DNA of 64,000 nucleotides from positions 13,601,638 to 13,665,637 of the forward strand of contig CM053333.1 of assembly GCA_028583605.1 (NCBI GenBank), written 5' to 3'. Positions within the stretch are counted from its first letter, which is position 1, and every line of letters starts with the position of its first letter. Shown piece by piece: positions 50,001 through 57,771 of this stretch. The notes below the pieces were generated by a model, which worked only from the letters and a program-made list of their open reading frames with translations, did no database searches and was not told where the DNA came from. Origin of the DNA: Dastarcus helophoroides. Lineage: Eukaryota; Arthropoda; Insecta; Coleoptera; Bothrideridae. Made by a program: the position numbers and the translations under genes.

Positions 50001-51250
50001 TAGTTGATAAAAATAAAGACCTACGAATCACTAAATATATATTTTGAAGTACGTTTTTTTCTTGATTGCCAGAAAGGGTTTGGAACACTGCTCAGACCGT
50101 TCGGCTAGGGCACTTAATCTGCTCAAGCCGGTACTGCGCACTACACCTATCTTATTTTTTATGGTTAAATGTGTAGAAAAATTAACCACCCAAAATGATA
50201 ATTAATCCAATTAAAGGTGGGCTTTGGGGTTTTCTTAGCCCATCCTGTCACCCTTCTTCTGCCGCTAATGGAGTGGTAGACCGCAGTTGGCCTTCCCTTA
50301 CGTATACCTTAAAGTTGTTACAGTCTTTTTCTTTCAGGTTCCAACGAACGCGAATTCTTCTACGATGAAGAATGCAAGGAGTATTTTTTCGACCGAGACC
50401 CGGACATCTTCAGGCACATACTCAATTATTACCGGACAGGGAAACTGCACTATCCCAAACACGAGTGCCTCACAAGTTACGACGAAGAGTTGGCCTTCTT
50501 TGGTATCCTTCCGGACGTGATAGGTGATTGTTGTTACGAAGATTATCGGGACCGTAAGCGCGAGAATGCAGAGCGGCTAATGGACGATAAGCTATCAGAA
50601 AATGGCGATCAAAACCTTCAGCAGTTGACCAATATCCGGCAGAAGATGTGGAGGGCGTTCGAGAATCCTCACACTTCCACCGCTGCTTTGGTTTTCTACT
50701 ACGTGACGGGTTTCTTCATTGCTGTGTCGGTAATGGCTAATGTGGTAGAAACGGTGCCTTGTGGAAGCCGACCTGGAAGGGCCGGATCACTGCCGTGCGG
50801 TGAACGCTATAAAATAGTGTTCTTCTGCTTGGATACAGCGTGCGTGATGATATTCACCGCCGAGTATCTATTGAGAATGTTCGCGGCTCCTAACAGATAT
50901 AAATTTGTGCGGTCCGTGATGAGTATCATAGACGTAGTCGCAATTTTACCATATTATATCGGTTTGGGGATAACGGACAACGATGACGTTTCGGGTGCTT
51001 TTGTCACACTCCGAGTTTTTCGAGTTTTCAGAATTTTTAAGTTCTCTCGTCATTCCCAGGGACTCCGAATCTTGGGATACACACTTAAGTCTTGCGCTTC
51101 CGAACTTGGCTTCCTCGTTTTCTCGTTAGCCATGGCTATTATCATTTTCGCCACGGTCATGTTCTACGCCGAGAAGAACGTCGGTAAAACAAACTTCACC
51201 TCCATCCCTGCCGCCTTCTGGTACACCATTGTCACCATGACCACTCTTGG
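23003..51250 (+). CDS. Shal: Shal (Kv4) voltage-gated potassium channel, first two coding exons (3' partial)
   Basis: Shal makes the somatodendritic A-type potassium current of neurons; four subunits assemble in the plasma membrane. Exon 1 (23003-23204) encodes the hydrophobic N-terminus [20 protein letters not shown], which in Kv4 binds KChIP and supports inactivation, and the start of T1 ([14 protein letters not shown]). Exon 2 (50338-51250) completes T1 ([19 protein letters not shown], zinc-site HxxxC and CC), then S1 (about residues 184-205), S2 ([10 protein letters not shown]), S3 ([15 protein letters not shown]), the S4 sensor ([19 protein letters not shown]), S5 and pore helix ([14 protein letters not shown]). 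Intron 1 is 27,133 bp, phase 1. Intron 2 starts at 51251 in phase 2, inside the filter glycine, and has no acceptor in view, so YGD, S6 and the C-terminus lie beyond the window. 371 residues are seen; no break in either exon. Confidence 0.98.
23205..23845 (+). other. Start of Shal intron 1, nothing recognised
   Basis: Donor GTATGC begins the 27-kb intron. This first part is AT-rich without repeats or open frames of note. Confidence 0.5.
23846..25050. repeat. Diverged tandem array, five units of about 240-280 bp
   Basis: Landmarks recur in the same order: ACCAAAATCGACAATTT-like text near 23853, 24132, 24408, 24649 and 24889; then GAGATTTTAATTTTAA; then AACTTCCATGTTT; then AATAAACAAAAG near 24083, 24358, 24606 and 24847. 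Spacing is about 279, 276, 241 and 240 bases. The units are heavily mutated but clearly share descent. Confidence 0.7.
25051..26709. repeat. Diffuse AT-rich repeat
   Basis: TTTCGACTTTAA and AAAATTGAAATTTCGA words on both strands fill this 1.6 kb. No gene or element boundary was found. Open frames here are Phe/Lys/Ile-rich artefacts. Confidence 0.55.
26718..26940. mobile_element. Head-to-head pair of hammerhead-like units (copy 3)
   Basis: Two units meet head to head near 26787: the left one is antisense (ACAAATCTTGTCCCCTGAAA ... GTTGCTCTAACGCG), the right one sense from TATCTCTCTGAAAATG to CACCAAAAA and a run of 17 A. An 8-bp repeat TTGAAGAA lies on each side (26710-26717, 26941-26948). The right unit's core has changes (CTGAAAA, CCAAAC), so it could not form an intact ribozyme core. 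Confidence 0.65.
26949..28860. repeat. Diffuse repeat containing a tandem array of about 220 bp
   Basis: Between about 27420 and 28110 three units are visible: GATTTAAATGTCC-AATTTCGG near 27572, GATTTAAATGTCGGAACTTT near 27781 and GATTTAAATGTCGGAATTTG near 28010. Each is followed by [23 protein letters not shown] text. The remainder is diffuse TTTCGA/AAATTT word sequence without genes. Confidence 0.6.
28936..29205 (+). repeat. G-rich minisatellite with G-quadruplex potential
   Basis: About six irregular units of the type AAAAAAGAAAAATGGGGG follow one another, with G runs such as GGGTGGGGGGAGAGGG (28982-28997) and GGGGGGCGGGGG (29068-29079). It stands out sharply in a region that is otherwise about three-quarters A+T. 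The long Phe/Pro-rich open frames on the minus strand are by-products of the repeat. Confidence 0.75.
29290..30945. repeat. Diffuse A-rich repeat
   Basis: AAAAAGTCGAAATTTC and GAAAATTTTGAAAA words with A bias on the + strand, as at 7487-9405. No gene was recognised. Confidence 0.65.
30949..31130. repeat. Dispersed repeat fragment shared with 46245-46345, plus unassigned GC-richer text
   Basis: CCAGTTGACTATA, then AACCCTGCCCTATTCTAGCT, then ACGTCTATATTGTTG occur here; at 46250-46335 the same order is seen (GTAGTTGACTGGAT, AACCTGTCCTATTCCAGCTG, CGCCTATGTTGG). The following GGCCCGCCACGGGCGGC-containing text to 31130 is not diffuse repeat and could not be assigned. Confidence 0.5.
31131..33037. 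repeat. Diffuse T-rich repeat with a repeat-free patch
   Basis: TTTTTCAAATTTTAACTT and CTCGAAATTTC words on the + strand dominate. A patch at about 32210-32680 (CGATCGGTTCATGGACTGG, CTCTAATGAGGGACGGC) is more complex but gave no recognisable gene or RNA. Confidence 0.5.
33053..33187. mobile_element. Short inverted pair of hammerhead-family units (copy 4) with 15-bp target duplication
   Basis: The direct repeat TTTCAACATTGCTAT lies at 33038-33052 and 33188-33202. Inside, an antisense unit (GGACTGGTCCTTGGTTATC ... CCCCTGAAACCAAGAAAG) meets a short sense unit (AGAGCAACCTTTGTTG ... TTTCAAGGGACAAG). The ribozyme-like core is missing here, leaving only the bodies of the two units. Confidence 0.75.
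33203..33640. repeat. Diffuse T-rich repeat
   Basis: The same degenerate TTTTCGAAATATTG word types as in neighbouring blocks. Nothing else seen. Confidence 0.5.
33641..34640. other. Repeat-free island in Shal intron 1
   Basis: About 1 kb lacks the diffuse repeat words and is more balanced in base use (CCCGGGCGTAACCGGCG near 33678). It holds the 106-codon frame at 34264. It could be a conserved non-coding element, a nested gene or an old unrecognised element. Confidence 0.4.
34264..34584 (+). CDS. Hypothetical 106-residue protein with a hydrophobic N-terminus
   Basis: I do not recognise this frame. It starts at an ATG and has the N-terminal hydrophobic run [18 protein letters not shown], which could be a signal peptide or membrane anchor. 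The rest has a few cysteines (QRCRNF, ENCSF) and a basic, Lys/Phe-rich tail. It lies in the 33.6-34.6 kb repeat-free island inside Shal intron 1, on the same strand. No upstream promoter or splice signal was clear, and ATTAAA at about 34596 is the only poly(A)-like hexamer nearby. It may well be a chance frame. Confidence 0.2.
   Translation: MTLKLVRHLHWFLILLVLDIICDVILATSTFSDLVPHLNYLDQRCRNFHQKENCSFMNSVILSDTEILIWLDAMFFGNLKRTRRFFFEKFPFGGVKNTKKNVNTTL
34730..35560. repeat. Diffuse T-rich repeat
   Basis: TTTCTCGAAATTTAGAG and TTGACTTTTT-like words with T bias on the + strand. No gene was seen. A GGCATAG/AGGCCCTTGTG-containing scrap precedes it at 34665-34710. Confidence 0.5.
35565..38460 (-). mobile_element. 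Jockey/CR1-like LINE, ORF2 nearly whole, inactive
   Basis: Reading right to left, this 2.9-kb element encodes an AP endonuclease, a reverse transcriptase with YADD, and the C-terminal domain, with no RNase H. This layout is that of Jockey/CR1-type LINEs. No ORF1 is present, so it is 5'-truncated or ORF1 has been lost. The 3' end lies just left of 35570. No target duplication was identified. Confidence 0.85.
35574..38445 (-). pseudogene. LINE ORF2: endonuclease, reverse transcriptase, C-terminal domain
   Basis: 38215-38445 starts with MSRAKF and the endonuclease motif [12 protein letters not shown]. 37163-38158 (331 residues) continues with [15 protein letters not shown] (usual GDFN changed to GEFN), [12 protein letters not shown] and GNSDHKLV. 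36845-37123 has reverse-transcriptase fingers ([26 protein letters not shown]), 36653-36844 has [11 protein letters not shown], and 36157-36501 has [12 protein letters not shown] and YADD at 36403-36414. 35574-35885 ends with [31 protein letters not shown] and LWNSL. Several stops and frameshifts separate these parts; the stretch 35886-36156 is readable as the same protein with single stops. Confidence 0.87.
38640..39955. repeat. Diffuse T-rich repeat
   Basis: TTTTTCTCAAATTTGCAAG and TCGAAATTTTTAC words with T bias. No gene or boundary was found. 38461-38639 is the junction with the LINE and is unassigned. Confidence 0.55.
39959..41280. repeat. Tandem array of about 100-bp units, split by an RTE LINE
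   Basis: Units start with ATGAACCACCAAATACC-like text and contain ATTATTTTGCTT, a TCCAAGA-AATATTTGTGAATTT core and ATTTTATGGGAAAACAA. Unit starts are about 39959, 40061, 40161 (cut by the LINE at about 40176 and resumed at about 41002), 41064 and 41173. Five diverged units are seen in all. Confidence 0.8.
40176..41001. mobile_element. RTE-clade LINE fragment with 5' inversion (twin priming)
   Basis: 40176-40598 on the minus strand encodes the RTE C-terminus: [46 protein letters not shown], ending with a WKRT...WGEIKQMA...QTRWW-like stretch in shifted frames. 40598 to about 41000 on the plus strand encodes an upstream part of the same protein: [47 protein letters not shown] and [14 protein letters not shown]. 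The 5' part is thus inverted next to the 3' part, with the joining section of the protein missing. Confidence 0.85.
41285..42235. repeat. Diffuse T-rich repeat with a two-copy segment
   Basis: The first 600 bp is diffuse TTTTTTCACTAAAATTCG-type sequence. TCGAAATTGT(G/T)TAGAAT, then AATCGAATTAT, occurs at about 41897 and again at about 42075, giving a duplicated unit of about 180 bp. No gene was recognised. Confidence 0.5.
42236..43690. other. Repeat-poor stretch of intron 1, no gene recognised
   Basis: It begins with a short inverted motif (GTGAGAGGGGGCC at 42243 and ACCCTCTCACAG at 42293). The rest lacks diffuse repeat. A 76-codon frame at 43135-43365 is rich in Phe/Tyr/Leu and resembles nothing known to me. 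I see no supportable gene. Confidence 0.4.
43691..44640. repeat. Diffuse AT-rich repeat
   Basis: AATTTCGAAAAAAA, TTGAATTTAAAATTTTG and similar words in both strands. No genes. Confidence 0.5.
44752..45720 (+). mobile_element. Mariner/IS630-like transposon, 5' half only
   Basis: A TA dinucleotide (44750-44751) precedes the terminus CAGTGTGGAACAGCC, typical of this group. The frame 45253-45531 is the DUF4817-type helix-turn-helix N-terminus: [45 protein letters not shown], and NAKLEI-like text before [10 protein letters not shown]. It continues past a TAA (45529-45531) with [25 protein letters not shown] to about 45610, then in another frame ([14 protein letters not shown]) to about 45700. The catalytic domain and right terminus are missing. 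Confidence 0.75.
45721..46240. repeat. Diffuse A-rich repeat
   Basis: AAAAATCAAAATTTCGAGAA-type words replace the transposon at about 45720. Nothing else seen. Confidence 0.5.
46245..46345. repeat. Dispersed repeat fragment, second copy
   Basis: Contains AACCTGTCCTATTCCAGCTG and CGCCTATGTTGGGCAGACG; the same words in the same order are found near 30980-31018. This copy is followed by diffuse repeat at once. Confidence 0.5.
46346..48610. repeat. Tandem array of about 530-bp units within diffuse repeat
   Basis: Landmarks recur: TTTTAATTAAGGTGGGCAG-like text near 46668, 46877, 47396 and 48381; then CACCGCACAG/CACGCCACTG-like text and AATAAACAATATAATA near 47049, 47591 and 48541. The second interval is longer by about 420 bp, which equals the inserted element at 47745-48165. 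Three main units are visible. Confidence 0.65.
47745..48165 (+). mobile_element. SINE/RTE-like non-autonomous retroelement
   Basis: It begins CTAGCTGCCCTCGCGTCTTT and ends with the series CCGATTTTGCAATTTC, CAGACAGACGGGCAG and CAATTTTATTAATATAGGG. Many insect genomes carry repeats with this head, a PPE-like CAGACAGACAG stretch and an ATTTTATTAATATAG tail; the family name is not certain. It carries no coding sequence and lies within one unit of the 530-bp array. Confidence 0.5.
48611..50337 (+). other. End of Shal intron 1, mostly unassigned
   Basis: The stretch is not diffuse repeat. It holds a patch GGGGCCCACTGACAGCGCC near 48690, a possible decayed transposon frame at about 49610-49770 ([20 protein letters not shown]) that I could not assign, and a 33-bp match to Shal exon 2 at 49932. 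The acceptor TTTCTTTCAG ends at 50337. No other gene was seen. Confidence 0.4.
49932..49964 (+). pseudogene. 33-bp fragment matching Shal exon 2 (S2 region)
   Basis: 31 of 33 bases match 50806-50838, the part of Shal exon 2 encoding [10 protein letters not shown]. Both differences are at third codon positions and keep the amino acid (ATT for ATA, TGT for TGC). Similarity stops sharply on both sides, and the local frame ends in TGA three bases later. No splice acceptor precedes it, so it is not an alternative exon as it stands. Confidence 0.6.
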
Positions 51251-52454
51251 GTAAGTTATAGTTTTTTAATGATACGATATTGATACACTTACTAGGAACC
51301 CAAATATGTAATGCAGTCGACCTAGATAAGAGAAGGTTCAAAGAACCTGGATTTTTTCTCGCATATAGAAGTTTTTACACTTACCGAGGTACAGCAGTGG
51401 TTACTCTCACTTATAGATTTATAAGCAAACATGGGAAGCAGTTTTCTCCTACTTATCTAATTATATTTGCTTCCTTTTGACTGAAAATTTTGCCTTGTTC
51501 TTGAAATGGGCTTCAATTCTGAAATCAAATTTTTGTTTGCTCGAATATCTTTATATCCCGCGAAATTTCTTTTCGTAAACATCTTCTCAACAATGTCACA
51601 TCCTCATGGTCTCCAGCAACGGGCAAAAATCATAATGAACCTTTACAAAGGTTTTAAAAGTATTCCTCTTTTACCCATCTCTTGGGAAGCAAGTGTTGCC
51701 TTTTTCATTACTAAAATTTATGCCAAAAATATGTTGACATTCTACAAAGAGGACATACCTTGCTTAGCAATTGGCTTCTACCAACGGTGTTAATAGATGT
51801 AGACGCACATGCTTTGCTCGTTCTAAAAAATTGTAAGCTACATATGAAAAATGTCGTAAATCAAACAAAGATTGATTTGCTTCTGTTTATAATACTGCTG
51901 ACTCACTGAATCAGGGTACAAACTGAGAGGCAATCTCAGTTATAAAAGTCAGGATGTGTAAACGATTCTCTTATAGTAGTTTGTAATATCTTACTTTTAG
52001 AGGTTTTCGGAGGAGGTTAAAATAACAGGACATGTCAATTATTGTCACTCATAAAGTTTTTCGCTTATCTATATCTCACTTATCCAGGTTTGACTTTAGT
52101 AATAAAAACAACTTTGAAGAAATGTTTTACTTTTTATTGATGTTAAAGACAACTATCTGTTCAGCTAATTTGTTGCAGCTTCGGTTATTTGGTCCAGTAA
52201 ACAGAACTGCCTACTCATCCTCATAGAATTGTTTTCTAGTTTGATTTTAGCACTAAACTTATTTTCTCGGAAATCGTTCTTCCTAGCAAGGTTATTGTTT
52301 GCAAAATTATCCCCTTTGACAGTTGGTAGAAAAACTAACTTTAAGCAAAAAGTTTTTTATGAATATGGTATCTCAAGGGCTCAGTTTCCAAAATATAGGG
52401 CGTTAAATTATCAAAAAAGAAAAACTGAAAATTTTATACGTATCTTCCAAATAT
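51251..52454 (+). other. Start of Shal intron 2, nothing recognised
   Basis: Donor GTAAGT at 51251 opens an intron that runs past the window end (over 12.7 kb). The first 1.2 kb is neither diffuse repeat nor recognisable element. Several short open frames (51280, 51506, 52229) look like chance. Confidence 0.5.
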
Positions 52455-52860
52455 AATAAGCTTTTGCTTTATCGACAAGTCCTGAAACCAATATGGACAT
52501 ATGGTATTCAACTATGAGCTTGTACCAAGCAAAGCAACCGACATATCATCCAAAGATTTCAAAACAAGGTACTGCGAGTCATTGTTGATGCACCGTGGTA
52601 CATTCGCAATGACAAGCTACATAAGGATTTGGAAGTAGATCTTGTCGACTATGTTATCAGAAAATATGCCTTAAGACATAAAGAGAGGCTCCAGCAGCAT
52701 ATCAACATCGAGACCATTCAATACCATGTTTATTAATTTTATTTGACATTTTTACGACCCAGTTTGGAAATATTTAATTTTTTTTTTGACAATATTCTAA
52801 AACAGTTTTTGAAATATGACTACGTGATATCTAAATTTAATTAAAATGTCGCCTCATGAC
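52455..52860 (+). mobile_element. 3' end of a Jockey-like LINE
   Basis: One frame from about 52461 to TAA 52734-52736 encodes the C-terminus of a Jockey-type reverse transcriptase: LLLYRQVLKPIWTYGIQL, a single TGA in place of the usual Trp, then IIQRFQNKVLRVIVDAPWY and NDKLHKDLEVDLV. The 3' UTR to about 52860 contains ACGACCCAGTTTGGAAATAT and is repeated on the minus strand at 10798-10950 and about 56930-56995. Strongly 5'-truncated. Confidence 0.82.
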
Positions 52861-52984
52861 AGTTGACAAAAAAGAGGTTAGTTTATTTTACATAGAATAG
52901 GAAAAATGAAAAATAGAAGATCAAAATTAGATATGAAAAAACTTTGTTTTTTTTTTTGATAAATTATGGATATAAAAATAAAAA

Positions 52985-53225
52985 AATAAGGTTGTAGCAC
53001 TGGACATCGATGTTTCGCTCTCATTTGAACTCGTCAGCAGTTCATAACTAGGAATTCAAACGATAGTTCGATGTTTTGAAAACATCGATATATCGTTTGT
53101 AAACATCGATGTTTCAACATCGATGGTAAAACATAAAAAATATCGATACATCGTTCAGTTTACAAACGATGTTTGAAAAATCGATGTATCGTATCGCAAT
53201 AGAATTAGCGCCATCTGTTGCATAG
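52985..53225. repeat. ATCGATG-rich palindromic cluster A
   Basis: Words such as AAACATCGATGTTT, TATCGATACATCG and ACATCGATGG recur about ten times. Such sequence is typical of the ends of hAT-type non-autonomous elements. A second cluster lies at 56705-56825. Confidence 0.55.
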
Positions 53226-53493
53226 AATAAATATTGATGGTACAAATGGCCACAAAATTTTGTAACTAGTCGCTTGATGGCAGCAGTGTATATTTAACAA
53301 ATTGATGCTGCCGCAGATACACAAACAATACAATTATCTATGCAAATAGAATGCAACCTAGACTACAAATTCATGCAGCCTTCCAGGCGTGTATAGTGAA
53401 TCATAGGTAGCTGAACTACCAACAGTTGAAACACTGCCACCTAGCGAAGCGGTTGCTCTCTAGGAACAGTTTCCCAGAAGACAAGGATTTTAA

Positions 53494-53636
53494 GCACAGA
53501 CTAATAGCTTTGAACATTTATTAGATTCGAAGTTTGGAAACCAAAGACCGATTTCGACGAGATCTAACAAAATTGAAACCGGTCTTTGGTTTCCAAACTT
53601 CGAATCTAATAAATGTGCAAACCTATTGGTCTGTGC
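53494..53636. repeat. Inverted repeat: 57-bp arms, 29-bp loop
   Basis: Arms at 53494-53550 and 53580-53636. The inner 35 bases of each arm pair perfectly (AGATTCGAAGTTTGGAAACC and onward), and only a few mismatches occur in the outer part. It could form a long hairpin in RNA or a cruciform in DNA. No coding content. Confidence 0.85.
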
Positions 53637-53689
53637 ATTAGAATACAATTATCTGACAATTCATAGTTTAGATATTTTTATTTGGCTAT

Positions 53690-56600
53690 CTATAAAAAAA
53701 TAACAAATTTTGAAAGAAAAATGAGAATGTATAGAAAAGTACTAATTTGAAAACTCTGAATTATAAACTGAATTTTCGCAATTATTTATTATTAATTGAA
53801 TATTTTAAAGAAAATTCTTATCTATCAAGATTTTTATTTTGAACTTCAAATGTTCGGTTCCTTTAAGACAACTTTCTTTACGTAAATTTCCTTTTTTCAA
53901 ACTTTTATTTTGTTAATTTCGTGTTTGAATTTAAAACCTCTAGAAAAAAGTTGTGATTTTTATAAAAAAGATAAACATTTCTAGAAATAGACCAATTTTC
54001 AAGTTAAAAATAAACATTTCCAAATTAAAACCTAAACAGAATTCTTAAAATTTTGAACCTAATTTCCGAATTTGGAATATTTGAGAAGTTGTCCATTTTT
54101 GAGTAAATAAATCTTCATACCTATTGGCAGAAATTAAAAATTTTTATCAAAATTCCATGTTTAAATTTTCTTAGAAATCTTGAATCTTTCCTAAAATTTT
54201 GTATTCAATCAAATTTTATTTTTATAAATTTTAAATTTGTTTCCGAATTTTTTTCTCGAAATCCGGACTCTGGTCTTAAAGTTTTATCGAAAATTGGAAT
54301 ATTTTGTATAAATATTTAAGACTAAAGTGGAAATTTTTAGAAATTTGAATTTAGCCTTTAAATGTTAACGTTTTTTGCCATGTATGTCTACAATTTCGAA
54401 ATGTCTGCTATGTTTGAAAAATTTAACCTTCAATAGTACTCTTCAGGTCAAAAAACTTTTTTAGAAGATTCAAATTTTTCAAAATATCAACTTTTATGGA
54501 AATCTTGCCTTATTATTGAACATTTTAACTTTTTATAAAAATGTCTATATTTTTCAAAATGTTGGTTATTAAAAGTTTTGATATTTTTTCTGTCTTTTAA
54601 AATTTGTAGTTTTTCGCAAATTTGGAATTGTTTGACAATTTCGATTTTCAAAAAATTTCGGATTTTTCTGAAAATTTTCAATTTTTAATTTTTTGACTCT
54701 TTTTGAAAAGTATTAAGGCTCAAAGCCGATCTTTTGTAAAAGTTTGGCATTTTTACACAATCTTCTCTGACTTTTATAAAAAGTTCAAGTTTTTTTAAGA
54801 ATTTCGAATTGTTTTTGAAAATCCGGAATTTTTTCTGAAAATGTTAATACTTTATGAAAATTTCAACTTTAAATTTCTTCAATATGTTAATTTCTTTTTC
54901 AAATTTGTCTTTTTTAGAAATTTCGACATTTTTAAAATTTCTTTATTTTTTAAAATTCCAAAATTTGTAATTTTTTTAACATTTCACTTTTTAACAAAAA
55001 CTTTCGAAATTTTTTAAAAATTTAAAGTCGATTATTTTTTTTTAAATTCTGACTATTTTAAAATTTAAACTATTTTGAAAATTCAGATTTTTTTCAAATC
55101 ACATTTTTTCAAAATTTCACTTATTTTTAAAATTTTTAGCCATTTCTCAAAATTTAGAATTTTTCGTTGTATCCTTACTTTTTCAGAATTACATTTTTTC
55201 TATCTTAAATTAGAACCACTTTTAAAAAAGTTTGGCTCTTTTGAGGGTTTCGTTTTTTCATAAAAAAATTGGAAATATTCTTGAATTCAATTTTCCAATT
55301 GTCTTGAAAATTTCGACTTTCTTTTTAAACATTTCGATAGTTTTTAATTTTCAACATTATTTTAAAATTTTGTCCTTTTTGAAATTTTAACTATTTTTCG
55401 AAATTTCGACCTTTTTTAAAAATCTTTTCTTTGGTCAAAATTACAAATTATCTTCAAGTAAAATTAGTACGACTTCAAAAATTTCGTTTTTTTTTTGAAA
55501 ATTGGATTTTTCAAATCTCTTTCAAAATTTTGTCTTGAAATTTTTTACCATTTTTTCAGAATTTTCACATTTTTGAAAATTTGACTTTTTACAAAAATTT
55601 CGATATTTTTCTAAATTTTAACTATTAAAATTTCGATTCAAAATTCGTCTGTTAAAATTCCGACTTTTTCGAAAATTCGGAAATTTTTTGAAAATTTCTT
55701 TTTTTTTAAATTTCGAATTCTTTTTGTTAATTAGTGCGACTTCAAAAATTTTCAGGATTTGATATTTTCTCAAAATTGCGCTTTTTTTAAATTTGGACTT
55801 TTATAAAGTTTGGTATTTCTACAAAATTCGGCCTGACGTTTAAAAAAAAAATTATCGAAATATCAACTCTTTTTAAAAAATCTGAAATTTTATGAAAATT
55901 TCAACGTTTCAAAATGTAGCCTTTTCTTTTAAATTTCATAAGTTCCGCAAAAGTTCTTTTTCAAAATTTTGGCTGTTTAAAAAATGTTGACATTTTTAAA
56001 ATTCGTTTATTTTTCAAAATTCCAAAATTTTGTATTAAACCAAATTTTATTTTTATAAATTTTAGTTTTTTCCCGAAATTTGAGCAATTTTGTCATTTCA
56101 TAAGAAATAATTAAAGAAATTAGACTAAGAAAGACCATCAATTTAAAAAAAAATGCTAAGAACTTCGAGCTTAAAGGTGAATTTTCGAAAATTTTTTCGA
56201 AATTCCGACGACTTCAATCTCGAAATATCAAATGTGTTCACGAAATTCCAGGAGTAAAGCCATAATTGCGACTTAAATCTCGAATTTCGACTTTAATTTG
56301 GAAATTTCGAGAAAAAAGTCGAAATTTTGGTTATTAAAAATTAAAGTAACTGAACACACCTTACCGTCATCTGTCAATATTCTATGCCTAACCTAATTTT
56401 CGTGTATATTTATGGTCGAATGTTTCAGATTAAAGTCGGAAATTTGACTTTGATCTCGGAACTGCTAAAAAAAAGTTGAAATTTCGAGATTAAAGGCGAA
56501 ATTTCGAGAAAAAAGTCGTATTTTCGAGAAAAAAGTCGAAATTTCGTCATCCAAGTCGAAAGTTCAACTGTAATCTTAGAATTTCGAGAAAAAAATCGAA

Positions 56601-56690
56601 ATTCCAATTAAACTCGAAATGTAAAAAAAAATCTTTTTAAATTAATGTCCTTTTCTGCACTTTCCTAATTTTGACTTATTTAACTCGCAA
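53690..56690. repeat. Diffuse repeat, T-rich then mixed, 3 kb
   Basis: TTTTTCAAAATTTCGACTTT-type words with T bias to about 55900, then A-rich words (GAGAAAAAAGTCGAAATTTC) from about 56290 to 56620. The cleanest word copies in the window are at 56500-56545. No gene or element was recognised. Confidence 0.65.
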
Positions 56691-56704
56691 TTAAATATTT
56701 AAGA

Positions 56705-56825
56705 AACATCAGAAAAACATCGATGTATCGATACCGAATACCGATGTTTAAGACATCGATGTTTCATTGAAAAAAATATCGATGTTCAAACATCGATGCT
56801 TTTTTGAACGATGTTGCATCCCTAT
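56705..56825. repeat. ATCGATG-rich palindromic cluster B
   Basis: AAACATCGATGTATCGATAC, GACATCGATGTTTC and ATATCGATGTTC are followed by ACGATGTTGCATCCCTATG. The last part resembles a terminal repeat. Possibly the opposite end of, or a second copy of, the element at 52985-53225. Confidence 0.55.
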
Positions 56826-56929
56826 GCGTAACATGGAAAGAGAATAATGAAGAAGAAACACTTAAAAATAAAAAAATTTAAATATATAAAAAAATGTTTA
56901 ACATTGTCAACAAACATTAATAAAAATTT

Positions 56930-56995
56930 AAATATTTCCAAACTGGGTCGTAGAAATGTTAAATAAAATTAATAAACATAATGTTTCCGATCAAT
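56930..56995 (-). mobile_element. Short 3' UTR fragment of the Jockey-like LINE
   Basis: Read on the minus strand it contains ATGTTTATTAATTTTATTT, then CTACGACCCAGTTTGGAAAT, as at 52726-52772. Only about 60 bp is recognisable. Confidence 0.6.
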
Positions 56996-57771
56996 AAGAG
57001 TCCACCATGAAGAATAGTACAATACTATAGCAACCCAGCAACCCTACTATTATTATGCTAGAGTATAAACCTCGACCACAATGGCAATTCATTATTACTT
57101 GTTATAGTTTAATAGTTACGTCAATATATATTATGAAAGTTACGTTTCATTTCATTGGGAATTCATTTCCAATGGTCTACAACTTCAGAAGTGGGGTATG
57201 TAAAAAGTGACACACGTCGTGATAAACTAAAATTTAGAGCGCTCCAAATTTAAAACATCGTCGTCCTCTTACGACATGACAAATTCAAATCCACTCCTAT
57301 CTGAGAATATACAAAATAAAGATACCAAAGAAGATGGTGACGAAGAAAACCTCCATCCAGTTCCATCCAAAAAATACCTTAAACTCCTCTTCACAATTTA
57401 CGAAAACTTTAAGAAATATTGAAGATATTTTGAAACATTTTGACAGCGAAAGCCGTTGAAGCGTGGCTCAACGATTTTGAGGAAATGCCTACTCCAATGA
57501 CGCGCAATGACTTGGAAAAACTAGTGTTTCCAAAAAAAAAGTTTAACCGGTTTGGCAAAAGCTTTTATTCAATCAGAAAGAGGACTATACATCTACCAAA
57601 AGTTGAGAGAAGCTTCTTGGATGAATTTTCAAGAAAGGTAATCAGTGCTCAGATATATAGATTTCTAAAGTCCCCAAAGATGAGAAGAGATCAAACCTTT
57701 CAAACGTATCTACTATCAACGGAAGAAATTGCTTTGAGAGATTCCATTGAGACAGAAGCTCTCATTAATTA

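Noticed and set aside
51280..52456. Four short plus-strand frames after Shal exon 2 as further Shal exons
   Set aside because: None encodes YGD, S6 or the conserved Kv4 C-terminus.
53494..53636. Second hammerhead-like candidate in the long hairpin
   Set aside because: A GAAACC and a CTAACAA occur, but the CUGANGA core is not met and the strong long stem would compete with ribozyme folding.
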